64,000 nt of DNA from Paenibacillus sp. DCT19 (GCF_003268635.1 NZ_CP029639.1:1623501-1687500), one strand, 5' to 3'; shown: positions 19,724 to 28,685, counted from the first letter of the stretch. Translations and numbers: made by a program. The notes: generated by a model from the letters alone, not told the origin.

Positions 19724-19818
19724 GAAGTATCTCGGAGTACTTTATTATTGAGAATCGAACAGGCTATAATAAGATAGGTTAAATATGGTATGGATTTTAT
19801 AGGAAGGTGTTGAATGAG

Positions 19819-20265
19819 ATGAGTACAGAGGTTAAATTGTCCCAAAGTACAGCAATCCGGCTGGAACAGGCGCGCACAAAAGGCATGTCTGATGCAGATA
19901 TACTGAAAGCCATTCAGGCGAATGATGTTGCGGCTTTTGATGCTGTGTCCGAGGAGGACTACAGATATGATGAGTTCCTTTCTTATGCGGCGGATCATGG
20001 AGAGAACCTAGAAGTAGCGGTTCAAGAAGGCTACCGTATCACGTTTAATACACGTGGTGGATTAGGCATATACTTGGAGAAAGCATTCGGTGTAGTAGCA
20101 GAGAAGGATTTCGCAGTGGGTGAAGGCATTATAACAGGGCTAAAGCTTAAGCCAGAACAGGCAGAAGTGTTAGCAGAGCGACTTGCATCCAACTGGGTCA
20201 TTACGGAATCGAAGGATGTACCTGCGGGGAAAGAATTGACGCTGAAGCTGCGGGCATTGGTGTAG
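19819..20265 (+). CDS. Hypothetical protein, 148 aa
   Basis: I do not recognise a named family. The protein is soluble and acidic, without cysteines or membrane segments. Its middle part (EDYRYDEFLSYAADHGENLE) is charged and probably helical. The following part (VQEGYRITFNTRGGLGIYLE) looks like the start of a beta-strand domain. The ATG at 19819 follows AGGAAGGTG by about 11 nt. A TATAAT box lies at 19765-19770, so it is probably transcribed alone. An R1 repeat follows 20 bp downstream. Confidence 0.65.
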   Translation: MSTEVKLSQSTAIRLEQARTKGMSDADILKAIQANDVAAFDAVSEEDYRYDEFLSYAADHGENLEVAVQEGYRITFNTRGGLGIYLEKAFGVVAEKDFAVGEGIITGLKLKPEQAEVLAERLASNWVITESKDVPAGKELTLKLRALV

Positions 20266-20285
20266 ATTAAGTATAAGGCTATATA

Positions 20286-20464
20286 ATTGGACTGTATATT
20301 TTCACGAGAACGGAGAGGATAGAAATAACATGGAGAAGCGGAGCGTTCGCCTTTATTTCCGGATTTTCCCTTTAAAAAAGGGATCAAAAAAAATCTGGGG
20401 ATAACAGCGATCGGAAGGTTATTCTGTCATCGGAGTGGCAAGTGTAAATATTTTTTAGTTCAAT
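20286..20464 (+). repeat. R1 inverted-repeat element, copy A
   Basis: About 179 bp, closely similar to copies at 42087-42264 (same orientation) and 30865-31084 (reverse). The right end reads TTTAGTTCAAT; the left end (ATTGGACTGTATA) is a decayed match to its reverse complement. Inside, CGGAGAGGATAGAAATAAC near the left pairs with GGTTATTCTGTCATCGG near the right, and CCGGATTTTCCC with an AATCTGGGG arm around the centre. Non-coding and hairpin-forming: a MITE-like element. Confidence 0.75.
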
Positions 20465-20488
20465 AAGATAGCATCGATAGATTAGACA

Positions 20489-20539
20489 TAAGGCTGTCCT
20501 GCATTGCGTAATCAATCGCAGCGGGAGAGTCTTTTTTTT
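20489..20539 (+). terminator. Terminator downstream of R1 copy A
   Basis: AGGCTGTCCTGC pairs with GCAGCGGGAGAGTC (one bulge), followed by eight T residues. Confidence 0.7.
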
Positions 20540-20649
20540 GCCAAATCAGAGGTTGGAGAATACAATTTAGATAATAGTTCATTTACATTTACATGAGAAT
20601 GATGAGAACAGAAATAAAGCGTACTTGAGCTTGAGAGGGGATAACGATC

Positions 20650-21429
20650 TTGAATCAACTAACATTTCTTGGAACAGGCGATGCGATGGGCGTTCCGCGT
20701 GTATATTGTGACTGTAGCACTTGCACAGAGGCTCGGCTTACCGGCATCAATCAACGTAAACGCTCGTCTGTTCTAATCCATAGTGATGGTGTGGAAGAAC
20801 CTTTTATGATTGACTGTGGCCCAGACTGGGGAACACAGATGGAAGCGCAGAATCTTAGAATGGTACAGACGATGCTGATAACCCATGCACACTTTGACCA
20901 CATTGGTGGATTGCCTGAGTGGGCGGATGCATGCCGATGGTTAGGAGTAAAGGGTAATTTGTATGCACCACGTGAAGTCATCGTCACCATTCAAAGGCAG
21001 TTTCCATGGTTAGATCGTCATATGAATTACATGGAAACGGATGACGATATTGAAGTGCATGGCTGGAAAATTCACTCATGGAAAGTATGTCATGGGAAGA
21101 ACGGATATTCCTATGCCTATCGTCTGGAACGAGACGGATTCCACTGGGCATACTGCTCAGATGCGATTGATCTGAAGGAAGAAGAGAAAAAGCCGTTGCA
21201 TGGTCTGGATCTGCTCATCCTAGGAACCAGCTTCGTGCATGAGCTAGCAGAGTTCTCAACACGTTCCGTGTATGATATGCGGGAAGCGCAGGAGCTTTTG
21301 CAGGAACTAGAGCCTAAGCGCACGTATTTTACACACATGTCTCATGATGTGGATTTACGTCAGGATTATCATTTAGGTCAAGGCATTACGCTTGCTCTCA
21401 CAGGCATGAAGGTGTCTCTCGAAAAATAA
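20650..21429 (+). CDS. MBL-fold metallohydrolase, PhnP-like
   Basis: Probably a metal-dependent phosphodiesterase or hydrolase of the PhnP/RNase Z-like branch. The metal-binding motif THAHFDHIGG is clear, with a further Asp in YCSDAIDL and a C-terminal THMSHDVD. An N-terminal CDCSTCTEAR cluster of three cysteines matches the structural zinc site known from PhnP. The 259-residue length fits. No phosphonate genes are adjacent, so a phn role is not supported. The start is TTG after a GAGAGGGG ribosome binding site. Confidence 0.85.
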   Translation: MNQLTFLGTGDAMGVPRVYCDCSTCTEARLTGINQRKRSSVLIHSDGVEEPFMIDCGPDWGTQMEAQNLRMVQTMLITHAHFDHIGGLPEWADACRWLGVKGNLYAPREVIVTIQRQFPWLDRHMNYMETDDDIEVHGWKIHSWKVCHGKNGYSYAYRLERDGFHWAYCSDAIDLKEEEKKPLHGLDLLILGTSFVHELAEFSTRSVYDMREAQELLQELEPKRTYFTHMSHDVDLRQDYHLGQGITLALTGMKVSLEK

Positions 21430-21556
21430 ATACAGAAGAGCGTATCCTTTGCAGGAGGTTCTTCGTTTACATAGTGTAAGTCGACTACAGCAAGAGCACA
21501 GCCAGTATGTAAAAGGAAAGCAAGACCAATCAGGAATCAACAAAGGGGGCCCCGTA

Positions 21557-22420
21557 ATGGCCTTTGTGAAATCCGTGGATTGTCGAATCAACAGATCACA
21601 CGACAATGTTAATCAATCGCATAACCGATATACACCACCACACATGAATGCTGAAGAACCATTTCAAGCGGATGATCTTCATGCTGCATTACTTGATGTA
21701 CAACGTTCGTTGTATGCGTACTGTTTGTCCATGACAGGCTCTAGAGAAGATGCTGAGGATCTGGTACAGGAGACGTTTGCCAAAGTGTTATCATCCACCT
21801 TGGTTCAACCATCGTGTGCAGAAAGGGACATCCATTGGGAAGCTTATCTCATTCGCATTGCCCGTAATGCATGGATGGACGTTCTGCGCAAACGTCAACG
21901 TTTGTGTTGCAAAATGGATAGTTTGAAGCCGCTTATCCAAGAGATGGCGGAAGATGAGCCATTAGAAGAGCTTGATACCGCTGTTCAGATCTTAATTAAA
22001 GAGCTGCCGTCATGGCAAAGAGTGATATATATGTTACGGGAATTATTAGGATATACGGCGGCAGAGGCTGCTGAGATGTTAGATACAACAGAAGGCGCGA
22101 TAAAATCGGCGTTACGTCGTGCCCGGATGACCATAGCTGAGATTCGGGATCAACTAACTGATCTAGATGCCGACGAGGCGAGAGAAGTTAGCGAGGAACG
22201 AATCCATACGGAAGAGTTGCGCGGTTATTTGCTCGCATTACGCCGCGGTGATACGGCTCGTTTAATTGATCTATGTCTGAATCAAACGGATGATCCGATG
22301 GCTGTGGCAAGTACGATTTTGCAGCAGGCTCTGCCGTCTTCAACGACGCAACCGATGATGTACAGTTATGCCATCTCAGATTGTTATGGAGGGGGCTACA
22401 TGGTCAGCATGGTTGCATAA
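21557..22420 (+). CDS. ECF-type sigma-70 family factor with C-terminal tail
   Basis: RNA polymerase sigma factor of extracytoplasmic-function type. Region 2 (about residues 41-112) has SLYAYCLSMTGSREDAEDLV and ARNAWMDVLRKRQR. Region 4 (about 147-196) has LPSWQRVIYMLRELLGY and the helix-turn-helix TAAEAAEMLDTTEGAIKSAL. Beyond region 4 lie about 90 residues. They start YLLALRRGDTARLIDLC, reminiscent of the beginning of a SnoaL-like C-terminal domain, but stop early and end in a hydrophobic ...MVSMVA tail. The start ATG at 21557 follows AAAGGGGG. No anti-sigma gene is adjacent; the next gene, 17 bp on, is a clpP paralogue. Confidence 0.85.
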   Translation: MAFVKSVDCRINRSHDNVNQSHNRYTPPHMNAEEPFQADDLHAALLDVQRSLYAYCLSMTGSREDAEDLVQETFAKVLSSTLVQPSCAERDIHWEAYLIRIARNAWMDVLRKRQRLCCKMDSLKPLIQEMAEDEPLEELDTAVQILIKELPSWQRVIYMLRELLGYTAAEAAEMLDTTEGAIKSALRRARMTIAEIRDQLTDLDADEAREVSEERIHTEELRGYLLALRRGDTARLIDLCLNQTDDPMAVASTILQQALPSSTTQPMMYSYAISDCYGGGYMVSMVA

Positions 22421-22437
22421 TCTGAGGAGGGATATGC

Positions 22438-23019
22438 ATGAATGTAGTACCTTATGTTGTGGAACAGACGGCTCGTGGAGAACGGAGCTACGACATATAT
22501 TCTCGTTTGTTGAAAGATCGAATCATTATGGTATCAGGTGAGATTGAAAATCAGATGGCGAATGCCATTGTAGCACAGCTATTGTTTCTAACCGCAGAAG
22601 ATCCGGATAAGGATATTCAAATGTACATTAACAGCCCAGGGGGTTCGGTGACTGCAGGATTCTCGATCTATGATACGATGCAATTTGTGAAGCCCGATAT
22701 CTCAACCATCTGCACAGGCATGGCTGCTAGTTTCGGAACGATACTGCTCGTTGGTGGCACCAAAGGCAAACGTCTGGCGTTACCCAACAGTGAGATTATG
22801 ATCCATCAACCACTCGGCGGGACACGTGGGCAGGCAGCAGATATGCTCATTCACGCTAATCGAATCATTCAGCACCGTCAACGTCTGAACCAGCTGCTTG
22901 CAGATCACACGGGTCAACCGCTGGATCGAATCGAAAAGGATACAGATCGCGATTATTTCCTTACCGCTGCTGAAGCTGTGGATTATGGCATCGTTGATAA
23001 GGTGATATCTAGCACCTAG
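22438..23019 (+). CDS. clpP: ClpP-family protease subunit (paralogue)
   Basis: Barrel-forming serine peptidase that degrades proteins delivered by Clp ATPases. The catalytic triad is intact: Ser in [10 protein letters not shown], His in MIHQPLGG and Asp in KDTDRDYF. The 193-residue length is standard. It differs from housekeeping ClpP around the active-site helix ([10 protein letters not shown] instead of SMGAFLLAAG) and in the more basic handle helix ([14 protein letters not shown]), which suggests a second copy. GAGGAGGG lies just before the ATG, and it sits 17 bp after the sigma-factor gene. Confidence 0.92.
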   Translation: MNVVPYVVEQTARGERSYDIYSRLLKDRIIMVSGEIENQMANAIVAQLLFLTAEDPDKDIQMYINSPGGSVTAGFSIYDTMQFVKPDISTICTGMAASFGTILLVGGTKGKRLALPNSEIMIHQPLGGTRGQAADMLIHANRIIQHRQRLNQLLADHTGQPLDRIEKDTDRDYFLTAAEAVDYGIVDKVISST

Positions 23020-23180
23020 GCAAGTTAGCACAAGAATGCATTTAGGACAGCAAAGGACACAAAGAGTGCATCTTCAAAGATAGCTAACACTTATAAGGTA
23101 AATAAGCCAGATGTAAACACAGTGCTGAACGTAGGGTTAGGAATGCTGTAAAATTACATTATGTAGAATATTCACAAAGA

Positions 23181-23219
23181 CAAAGCCCAGATGGTCTATG
23201 GACCTTCTGGGCTTTGTTG
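23181..23219 (+). terminator. Terminator after clpP
   Basis: CAAAGCCCAGA pairs perfectly with TCTGGGCTTTG across a 14-nt loop. The following T run is weak. Confidence 0.65.
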
Positions 23220-23402
23220 CGGATATAACTTTGTTCGACTAGATTACATTACATATGCTCAGTGGCACACTTTGGAAGAGGGACTGCAAAATGTGCTACA
23301 GAAGGCGGTTCAGTGACATGGGATAACGTCTAGATGGTATTTGCTTGGTACATCATTTCAATGAGACAGGCTTGATTATTTTGGAAATATTTAAATTAAT
23401 CA

Positions 23403-23432
23403 TTGACCTCAATCGCATATAGTGTATATATT
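23403..23432 (+). promoter_or_regulatory. Promoter of the ytrA-like operon
   Basis: TTGACC, 18 bp, TATATT. The -10 box lies inside the inverted-repeat operator, so bound repressor would block polymerase. Confidence 0.6.
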
Positions 23433-23449
23433 AGATATATACACTATAT
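23417..23449. promoter_or_regulatory. YtrA-type operator, perfect inverted repeat
   Basis: Two perfect 14-bp arms flank a 5-bp centre (TTAGA). Within it, AGTGTA and TACACT are exactly 13 bp apart, the arrangement known for the Bacillus subtilis YtrA operator. It lies 37 bp upstream of the GntR gene and overlaps the -10 box, so autorepression is expected. Confidence 0.85.
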
Positions 23450-23486
23450 ACATGGAACCATGAGAACACCAATGAGGTGAGAGCAT

Positions 23487-23870
23487 ATTAAAATTTTATT
23501 GTCCAACGCATCCAGCGACCCAATCTATATCCAGATCTTAACTCAGATTAGACAGAGCATCTTGAGTGGTGAATTGGTCGAAGGGGATAGTCTTCCTTCC
23601 ATCCGGCAGCTGGCCAAGGATCTACAGGTGAGTGTGATTACAACAAAACGTGTCTATGAAGAACTGGAGAAGGAGAATCTAATCGATTCCGTTGTAGGTA
23701 AAGGTAGTTTTGTCTCGGGAACCAATCAGGACTTTATTCGAGAGCAGCGAATGAGAAGATTGGAAGAGAAGATGCTTGAAATTATTCGTGAGAGCAGAGA
23801 GATCGGCATGAGTTCACAGGAGTTAATTCAACATCTCACTTTGTTGTCAGAGGAGGAACATACAGAATGA
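23487..23870 (+). CDS. GntR family regulator, YtrA subfamily (apparent ATT start)
   Basis: Repressor of its own ABC transporter operon. The N-terminal winged helix (about residues 10-75) has DPIYIQILTQIRQSILSGEL, LPSIRQLAKDLQVSVITTKR and VVGKGSFVSG. The C-terminal part is a short helical dimerisation tail, as in YtrA, with no ligand-binding domain. The best start by ribosome binding site is ATT at 23487, six nt after AGGTGAG and reading I/M-KILLSNASSDP. The usual alternative, TTG at 23499, is about 17 nt from that site. The stop overlaps the ATPase start (ATGA). Confidence 0.88.
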   Translation: MKILLSNASSDPIYIQILTQIRQSILSGELVEGDSLPSIRQLAKDLQVSVITTKRVYEELEKENLIDSVVGKGSFVSGTNQDFIREQRMRRLEEKMLEIIRESREIGMSSQELIQHLTLLSEEEHTE

Positions 23871-24733
23871 ACGCCATTGAAATTCGTAACCTTTCCAAAA
23901 CGTACCCTTTATTTAAAGTAGACAATGTATCTTTGGATGTGAAGCAAGGATATATTACGGGGCTTATCGGCCCAAATGGGGCAGGCAAGAGTACGTTAAT
24001 TAAATTGATTACCGGCTTAATCCAGCCTGATTCTGGGAGTGTTCATACATTAGGCAGAAAGATGCCTGAGCAGGAAGTTCACATTAAGCAACGTCTCGGT
24101 ATTGTATCAGACGAATGTTTCTATTATGAGCATCTAACCATCTATGAGATGGGCCGGATGATTGCTCCGTTTTATAAGCGATGGAATGATCAAACATTTA
24201 GAGGTTATCTGGATCAATTCGAGTTGTCGCCGAAGAAGAAGATCGAAGATTTATCCAAAGGTATGAAAATTAAATTCTCCTTGGCAGTCGCTTTATCTCA
24301 TGAAGCGGAATTGCTGATCATGGATGAGCCAACTTCCGGTCTTGATCCTGTATTTAGACGGGAATTGCTGGATCTGCTTGCAGACACGATACAAGATGAG
24401 ACGAGATCCATTATTTTCTCCACACATATTACAACCGATCTGGAGCGGATCGCAGACTATATTACGTTTATCCATCGCGGACAAATTGTATTTAATGAAG
24501 CTAAAGATGATGTGCTCGAAAGGTACACGATTGTGAAGGGGGACATGGAGCTGCTGGATGCAGACACCCGGGCTCATTTGGTGGGAATCCGTGAAACGGC
24601 TGTGGGATTTGAGGGGTTGTCTGATAACAAGGTAGAAGCGGAGCAGCTGTTTGGCAGTTATGCGTTGTTACACAGACCCTCCCTTGAAGATCTTATTTAT
24701 TTTACAGCAAAGGGGGCACGGAAAAATGGTTAA
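23867..24733 (+). CDS. ABC transporter ATPase (YtrB-like)
   Basis: ATPase of a two-gene exporter-type ABC system. Walker A is GPNGAGKST. The signature is degenerate (LSKGMKIKFSLAVAL) but typical for this group. Walker B is LLIMDEPTSGLD, and the switch histidine is in FSTHIT. The 288 residues include a C-terminal ~70-residue extension. It is coupled to the regulator by a 4-bp overlap and to the permease by an 8-bp overlap. In B. subtilis the YtrA regulon responds to cell-wall antibiotics; a similar role here is inference. Confidence 0.92.
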   Translation: MNAIEIRNLSKTYPLFKVDNVSLDVKQGYITGLIGPNGAGKSTLIKLITGLIQPDSGSVHTLGRKMPEQEVHIKQRLGIVSDECFYYEHLTIYEMGRMIAPFYKRWNDQTFRGYLDQFELSPKKKIEDLSKGMKIKFSLAVALSHEAELLIMDEPTSGLDPVFRRELLDLLADTIQDETRSIIFSTHITTDLERIADYITFIHRGQIVFNEAKDDVLERYTIVKGDMELLDADTRAHLVGIRETAVGFEGLSDNKVEAEQLFGSYALLHRPSLEDLIYFTAKGARKNG

Positions 24734-25352
24734 CTTACTTCGCAAAGACTTCATTGTACTGAAGAGTTCCCTATGGATCATTCCTTTTTACCTGGCTGTG
24801 TTTAGTATCGCCTTTATTCCCAAAAGTGAGATGTCCATGTATCTGGTAGGTATATACACCGCATTTGGTTCCATCATGCTTGCGACCATGATTGATGTCA
24901 AAAACCATAATCATAATTTCCTAGTCACACTCCCGATTAGTCGGAAAAACGTAGTGCAGGCGAAGTATCTATCGACCATATTCTATACACTTTTTGGCGT
25001 TCTCGCATCATTCGGAATTCATTCTCTCGTTAATATGAATTTCCCCGGGCTCGACAAGCCAGATTTCTCAGTATTGGATATTATGGTTTCAATCGCTATG
25101 GTACTTGGCTTAACTTCAATCTATTTGCCTCTCTTTTACGCACTTAGCAAAAAGGGCGCAGGGATCATCAATGTTGTATTCTTAGTTGCGCTCGTTATAC
25201 TTGCCCAGCCCTTTGCATTACTCATGAATTTGGCGAGCGAGGAAGGCATGGTGACTGGACAGGTAATTGGTATGGTTACCATCGGTATTCTGCTGTTATT
25301 CGTGGGTTCTTATCTTCTCACGGTTCGTTTGTTTAGCAAGAAAGATCTGTAA
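24726..25352 (+). CDS. ABC-2 type transporter permease
   Basis: Membrane partner of the preceding ATPase. The 208 residues have six hydrophobic segments. The first begins after a short basic stretch (LLRKDFIVLKS), and a cytoplasmic loop, LPISRKNVVQAKYLS, matches the ABC2 permease pattern (LPxSRxxxVxxKYLS). The ATG at 24726 lies within the last codons of the ATPase gene. A terminator about 110 bp downstream closes the operon. Confidence 0.88.
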   Translation: MVNLLRKDFIVLKSSLWIIPFYLAVFSIAFIPKSEMSMYLVGIYTAFGSIMLATMIDVKNHNHNFLVTLPISRKNVVQAKYLSTIFYTLFGVLASFGIHSLVNMNFPGLDKPDFSVLDIMVSIAMVLGLTSIYLPLFYALSKKGAGIINVVFLVALVILAQPFALLMNLASEEGMVTGQVIGMVTIGILLLFVGSYLLTVRLFSKKDL

Positions 25353-25465
25353 ATTTTGAACCCTGTACTATACACTTTGAGTGTTAGCAAAATAAAATCA
25401 ATCATCAGAGCATAAACTTGCTCGCCTGAAATAGCAGAATGAGCGAGAGGATCGCTCCCATTCAG

Positions 25466-25490
25466 AAGTCGCCTATATGGCGACTTTTCT
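25466..25490 (+). terminator. Terminator after the ytrA-like operon
   Basis: AAGTCGCC, TATAT loop, GGCGACTT, then TTCTT. Confidence 0.7.
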
Positions 25491-25588
25491 TATGAGAAGT
25501 CTTTCTCTCCGCACACATCCAACAACCGATTCTCCATACATCTGCCAATTCAACTCTTGTGAACACACTCCTTATAAACGAAGTTCAT

Positions 25589-26997
25589 TTAAACCTTTTT
25601 GTGCGCTAGTTCAATCAGTCTACTCATACCTTCGTAAATCTGCTGTTCATGTGCATACGAGTAAGATAAACGTAATTTACGACTTGCCCCAGGATCCGAA
25701 GGATCAAACACCGTACCTGGTACAAAGGCGACGGAATGCTCCATACATCGATGCAGCAGTCTGCCCGTATCCATACCTTCCGGAAGCTCTACCCAGATGT
25801 TTAGACCGCCTTGGGGTGTAGTCCAACGCCAATCTGTTTCTTTTAAGCATTTCTCCATCACTTCCATCCGTAATTGGATTGCAGTACATAGCTTGGATAT
25901 ATGCTGATACATACGCGGAGATTGAAAGTAGCGTAGAAACAGCTTCTGATTCAGCAGCGGAGATCCGTTATCCGCAAGAGTCTTAATTGCCTGTAACCCA
26001 GGCATGAATCGTGGGCGGCACATAATAGCGGCGATTCGAAGACCAGGAACGACATATTTGCTATAACTGCGAATGTAGAGCGTATGTCCGGTTGTGTCAT
26101 AGGTGAAAATCGGAGCCGGAGGTTTTTCTTTAAAATATATATCATACGTACTGTCATCCTCGACTAGGAAACATCCATATTGCTCAGCCAGTTCCGGTAA
26201 CTGTTTGCGCTGTTCCACTGGAATATTAATCCCTGTCGGGTTTTGGAAAGTTGGCGTCATATAAAAGAGTTTTGGCTTTTCCTGCTTCATCAGCAGCTCA
26301 ATCTGATCTAGATCGTAACCCTCTGAGGTGATGTCGGTAAACACGAGCTTAGCACCCTGCTTGCGGAATATTTCCATAGCTGGTCCATACGTAGGTCGCT
26401 CCACAAGGACACGGTCGCCCGGTTTGACTAAACTGCGTGCAATGAGGTCGATGGCTTGTTGTGCACCCGAGGTAATCAGGACTTCATCTGCTGAGATATA
26501 GAAACGTTCCCGTGAGGTCAGATGGCTTGCCAGTTCACTTCTAAGTTCCAGGTCTCCCTGATTCGTAGAATAGGTTCCGAGTAGGCGAGGGTAATGGTTG
26601 AGCAGATCACGCATCAGCTCCCCCAATACCGGTTGGGCAAGAGAGCAGGGTCAATCAATGATTTGGAAAACTGGAATTCCGCCTCCAGAGATTGCACACG
26701 GTCAAGGGAGTCCCAATGCAACCAAGCCGAAACGGCGGGGTCATCCGCCTGATCCATAATTGGGGCTGGGTCGGCAGGGCTGACATAATAACCGGATTTA
26801 TCTTTGACGTAGACGTTTCCACGTTCTTTTAACTCCTGATAGGCTTTGAAAACGGTCAGGCGATGTACACCGAGTAGCTCGGATAGGCTGCGTACAGAAG
26901 GCAACTTCTCATGTTCCGTCCATTCTCCTGCTTCAATGCGAACAACAAGATAATGAACGACTTGTTCATATAGTTTAAGGCTGTTATCTGTCATCAT
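25589..26997 (-). pseudogene. MocR/PdxR-type regulator with aminotransferase domain, frameshifted
   Basis: A GntR-type winged helix (KLPSVRSLSELLGVHRLTVF) is fused to a fold-type I aminotransferase domain (ITSGAQQAIDLIARSL, PTYGPAME, FQNPTGINI, and IRSYSKYVVPGLRIAAIM with the PLP lysine). MocR proteins use the bound cofactor to sense a ligand. The frame breaks at the CCCCC run at 26620-26624. One added C restores ...LLPNRYWGELMRDLLNHY and a 469-residue protein. The start is uncertain: ATG 26997 is used, but in-frame GTGs at 27012 and 27021 lie nearer to AAAGGAG. It is divergent from the EamA exporter, a common MocR pairing (compare ydfC-ydfD). Confidence 0.8.
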
Positions 26998-27060
26998 GAT
27001 GGTTTTGCCCACCCGGCTCACGCTCCTTTTGAACTCTATTGTAACAGCATACGGGTCTAA

Positions 27061-27114
27061 CTGTTCTGTTTTCTTCGCTCTGTTCTGTAGACAGTGCTAT
27101 ATGATGGAGAACAG
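27061..27114. promoter_or_regulatory. Direct repeats in the mocR-eamA intergenic region
   Basis: CTGTTCTGT occurs at 27061-27069 and 27080-27088, 19 bp apart (about two helical turns). An inverted half GAACAG lies at 27109-27114. Direct repeats of this spacing are typical MocR binding sites, so this is the likely operator for the divergent pair. Confidence 0.5.
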
Positions 27115-27131
27115 ATGAAGGAGGGGCTAGC

Positions 27132-28055
27132 ATGATTGGAGCAGCATTTGCAATAATGTGTCTTGTATTTGGTACGACGTTTCTAGCGATTAAAATTGGA
27201 GTTGAGGCAGGCCTGCCGCCATTTATGTCCGCGGGTATACGCTTTATGATTGCAGGTGCTCTGATGTTTACCTGGATGCTGATGAAGGGACGGGTCAAGA
27301 TGTCCTTGTTGTGGCGCAAAGAAATGCTGCTCACCGGCGCAGGACTCACGTTTGGTACGTTTGCGGCTCTATATTGGGCTGAACAATATGTAAGTTCAGG
27401 TGTAGGTGCTATTTTATCAGCGACGGGTCCGATTATGATTATGGTGATGCAAACGGTTTTGTTAAGGCAGAAGACGTCTGCTCGCATAATTACAGGCTGT
27501 TTGATCGGCTTTGTCGGCGTTATATTTGTTGTTATGCCTGGTGTCACGATTGGGGGCAGTCCACTGTGGTTATGGGGCTGTATCGTGATTCTGATTGGGG
27601 AAGTGTGTTACTCAGCAGGAGCGTTATATTCCAAAAAGGTGATTAACCAGTTCAAGGAAAGTGACCCGGTGGCCATTAATGCCGTTCAGATGATGCATGG
27701 CGGACTATTGCTATTAATATTGTCAGCCTTCACAGAGTCATGGAACATATCGGTAATCAACTGGACACCTGCCATTACCTCATTGATCTATCTGACGGTC
27801 ATTGGCTCGATGGTAGGGCATAGTCTGTTCTATTGGATCATGTCACGAACCAATCCGTTGTTCCCTGCAACCTGGCTGTACATCTCACCACCGATTGCGG
27901 TTGTTCTTGGCGCCATTGTCTATAATGAGCATGTAAGCTGGATGACTTGGATTGGTGTAGTACTTATTGTGTCTGGATTATTATTCATGAATGACAAAGT
28001 CACAAGTTGGTTCAAAAGTAGGAGAAACAGCAATACGTTAGCCGAAAATCCATAA
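27132..28055 (+). CDS. EamA/DMT family exporter
   Basis: Drug/metabolite transporter superfamily member with ten predicted membrane helices in two EamA repeats (about residues 1-135 and 145-290). The first repeat opens with FGTTFLAIKIGVEAGLPPFM, and the second contains EVCYSAGALYSKKV. The substrate is unknown; related proteins export amino acids or metabolites. GAAGGAGGG precedes the ATG. Control by the divergent MocR-type regulator is likely. The protein ends with a short basic tail. Confidence 0.88.
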   Translation: MIGAAFAIMCLVFGTTFLAIKIGVEAGLPPFMSAGIRFMIAGALMFTWMLMKGRVKMSLLWRKEMLLTGAGLTFGTFAALYWAEQYVSSGVGAILSATGPIMIMVMQTVLLRQKTSARIITGCLIGFVGVIFVVMPGVTIGGSPLWLWGCIVILIGEVCYSAGALYSKKVINQFKESDPVAINAVQMMHGGLLLLILSAFTESWNISVINWTPAITSLIYLTVIGSMVGHSLFYWIMSRTNPLFPATWLYISPPIAVVLGAIVYNEHVSWMTWIGVVLIVSGLLFMNDKVTSWFKSRRNSNTLAENP

Positions 28056-28105
28056 ATTGGTGTACAATGATAGGAGTGGATTTTTAGCAAACGAGGTGAG
28101 CGGAT

Positions 28106-28411
28106 TTGAACAGGCAGGCAATAGGTGTAGCGTTGGTATTTGCAGGCATCATTTTATATGGGATCGTGCATATCACAACGCTGATGTATCTCCCATCTGT
28201 AATGACCTATTCAACGCAGTGGGGGAAATATCTACAAGCGATGTATGATAGCGGAGGCTTGATCGCATTTATCGTATCTATTGTATTGTTTTTGATCGGG
28301 GTATTTTTGCTCTTGCCCAAATCGATCTTCTCTGTGAAGGGTGTCATGAGTGAAATACGTGAGCGAGACCGTGAATTTAATGAGCAGTATGGTACTCGGG
28401 AAACGCAATAA
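28106..28411 (+). CDS. Small two-helix membrane protein, 101 aa
   Basis: Not recognised as a named family. Two hydrophobic helices (about residues 6-25 and 51-71) flank an extracytoplasmic loop (MTYSTQWGKYLQAMYDSGG). A charged C-terminal tail (RERDREFNEQYGTRETQ) is probably cytoplasmic. The start is TTG, about 8 nt after GAGGTGAG. It lies 50 bp after eamA and may be read from the same transcript. A long hairpin terminator follows. Confidence 0.65.
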   Translation: MNRQAIGVALVFAGIILYGIVHITTLMYLPSVMTYSTQWGKYLQAMYDSGGLIAFIVSIVLFLIGVFLLLPKSIFSVKGVMSEIRERDREFNEQYGTRETQ

Positions 28412-28473
28412 GCGAAAGCAAGAGTCAGTTCCCCTTGATTACGTTGGAGTTTTCTTGGGGCGATATAGTTGCT

Positions 28474-28537
28474 AACTCTCATTAGAGGAGGTTGTAGATT
28501 ACGAACGTCTACGACTTCCCGTGATGAGAGTTTTTTT
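28474..28537 (+). terminator. Long hairpin terminator
   Basis: AACTCTCAT pairs with ATGAGAGTT, and TTGTAGA with TCTACGAC inside it, followed by seven T residues. It ends the unit at 28411. Confidence 0.8.
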
Positions 28538-28685
28538 ATATTTAGCATAGATGATGATGGAGAAAAGAAAGCTGGAAAAATTATCTCAACGTACCTATAT
28601 TTTCTGATTATGCGGTGGTAACATATTGTAGTTGATTGTAGTTATTGGTCGTTATGAGAATAAATTATTGGAGGGAATGAATGTG

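Noticed and set aside
20650..21429. Phosphonate (phnP) function for the MBL hydrolase
   Set aside because: The cysteine and metal motifs fit PhnP-like proteins, but no C-P lyase genes are nearby. Only the family was called.
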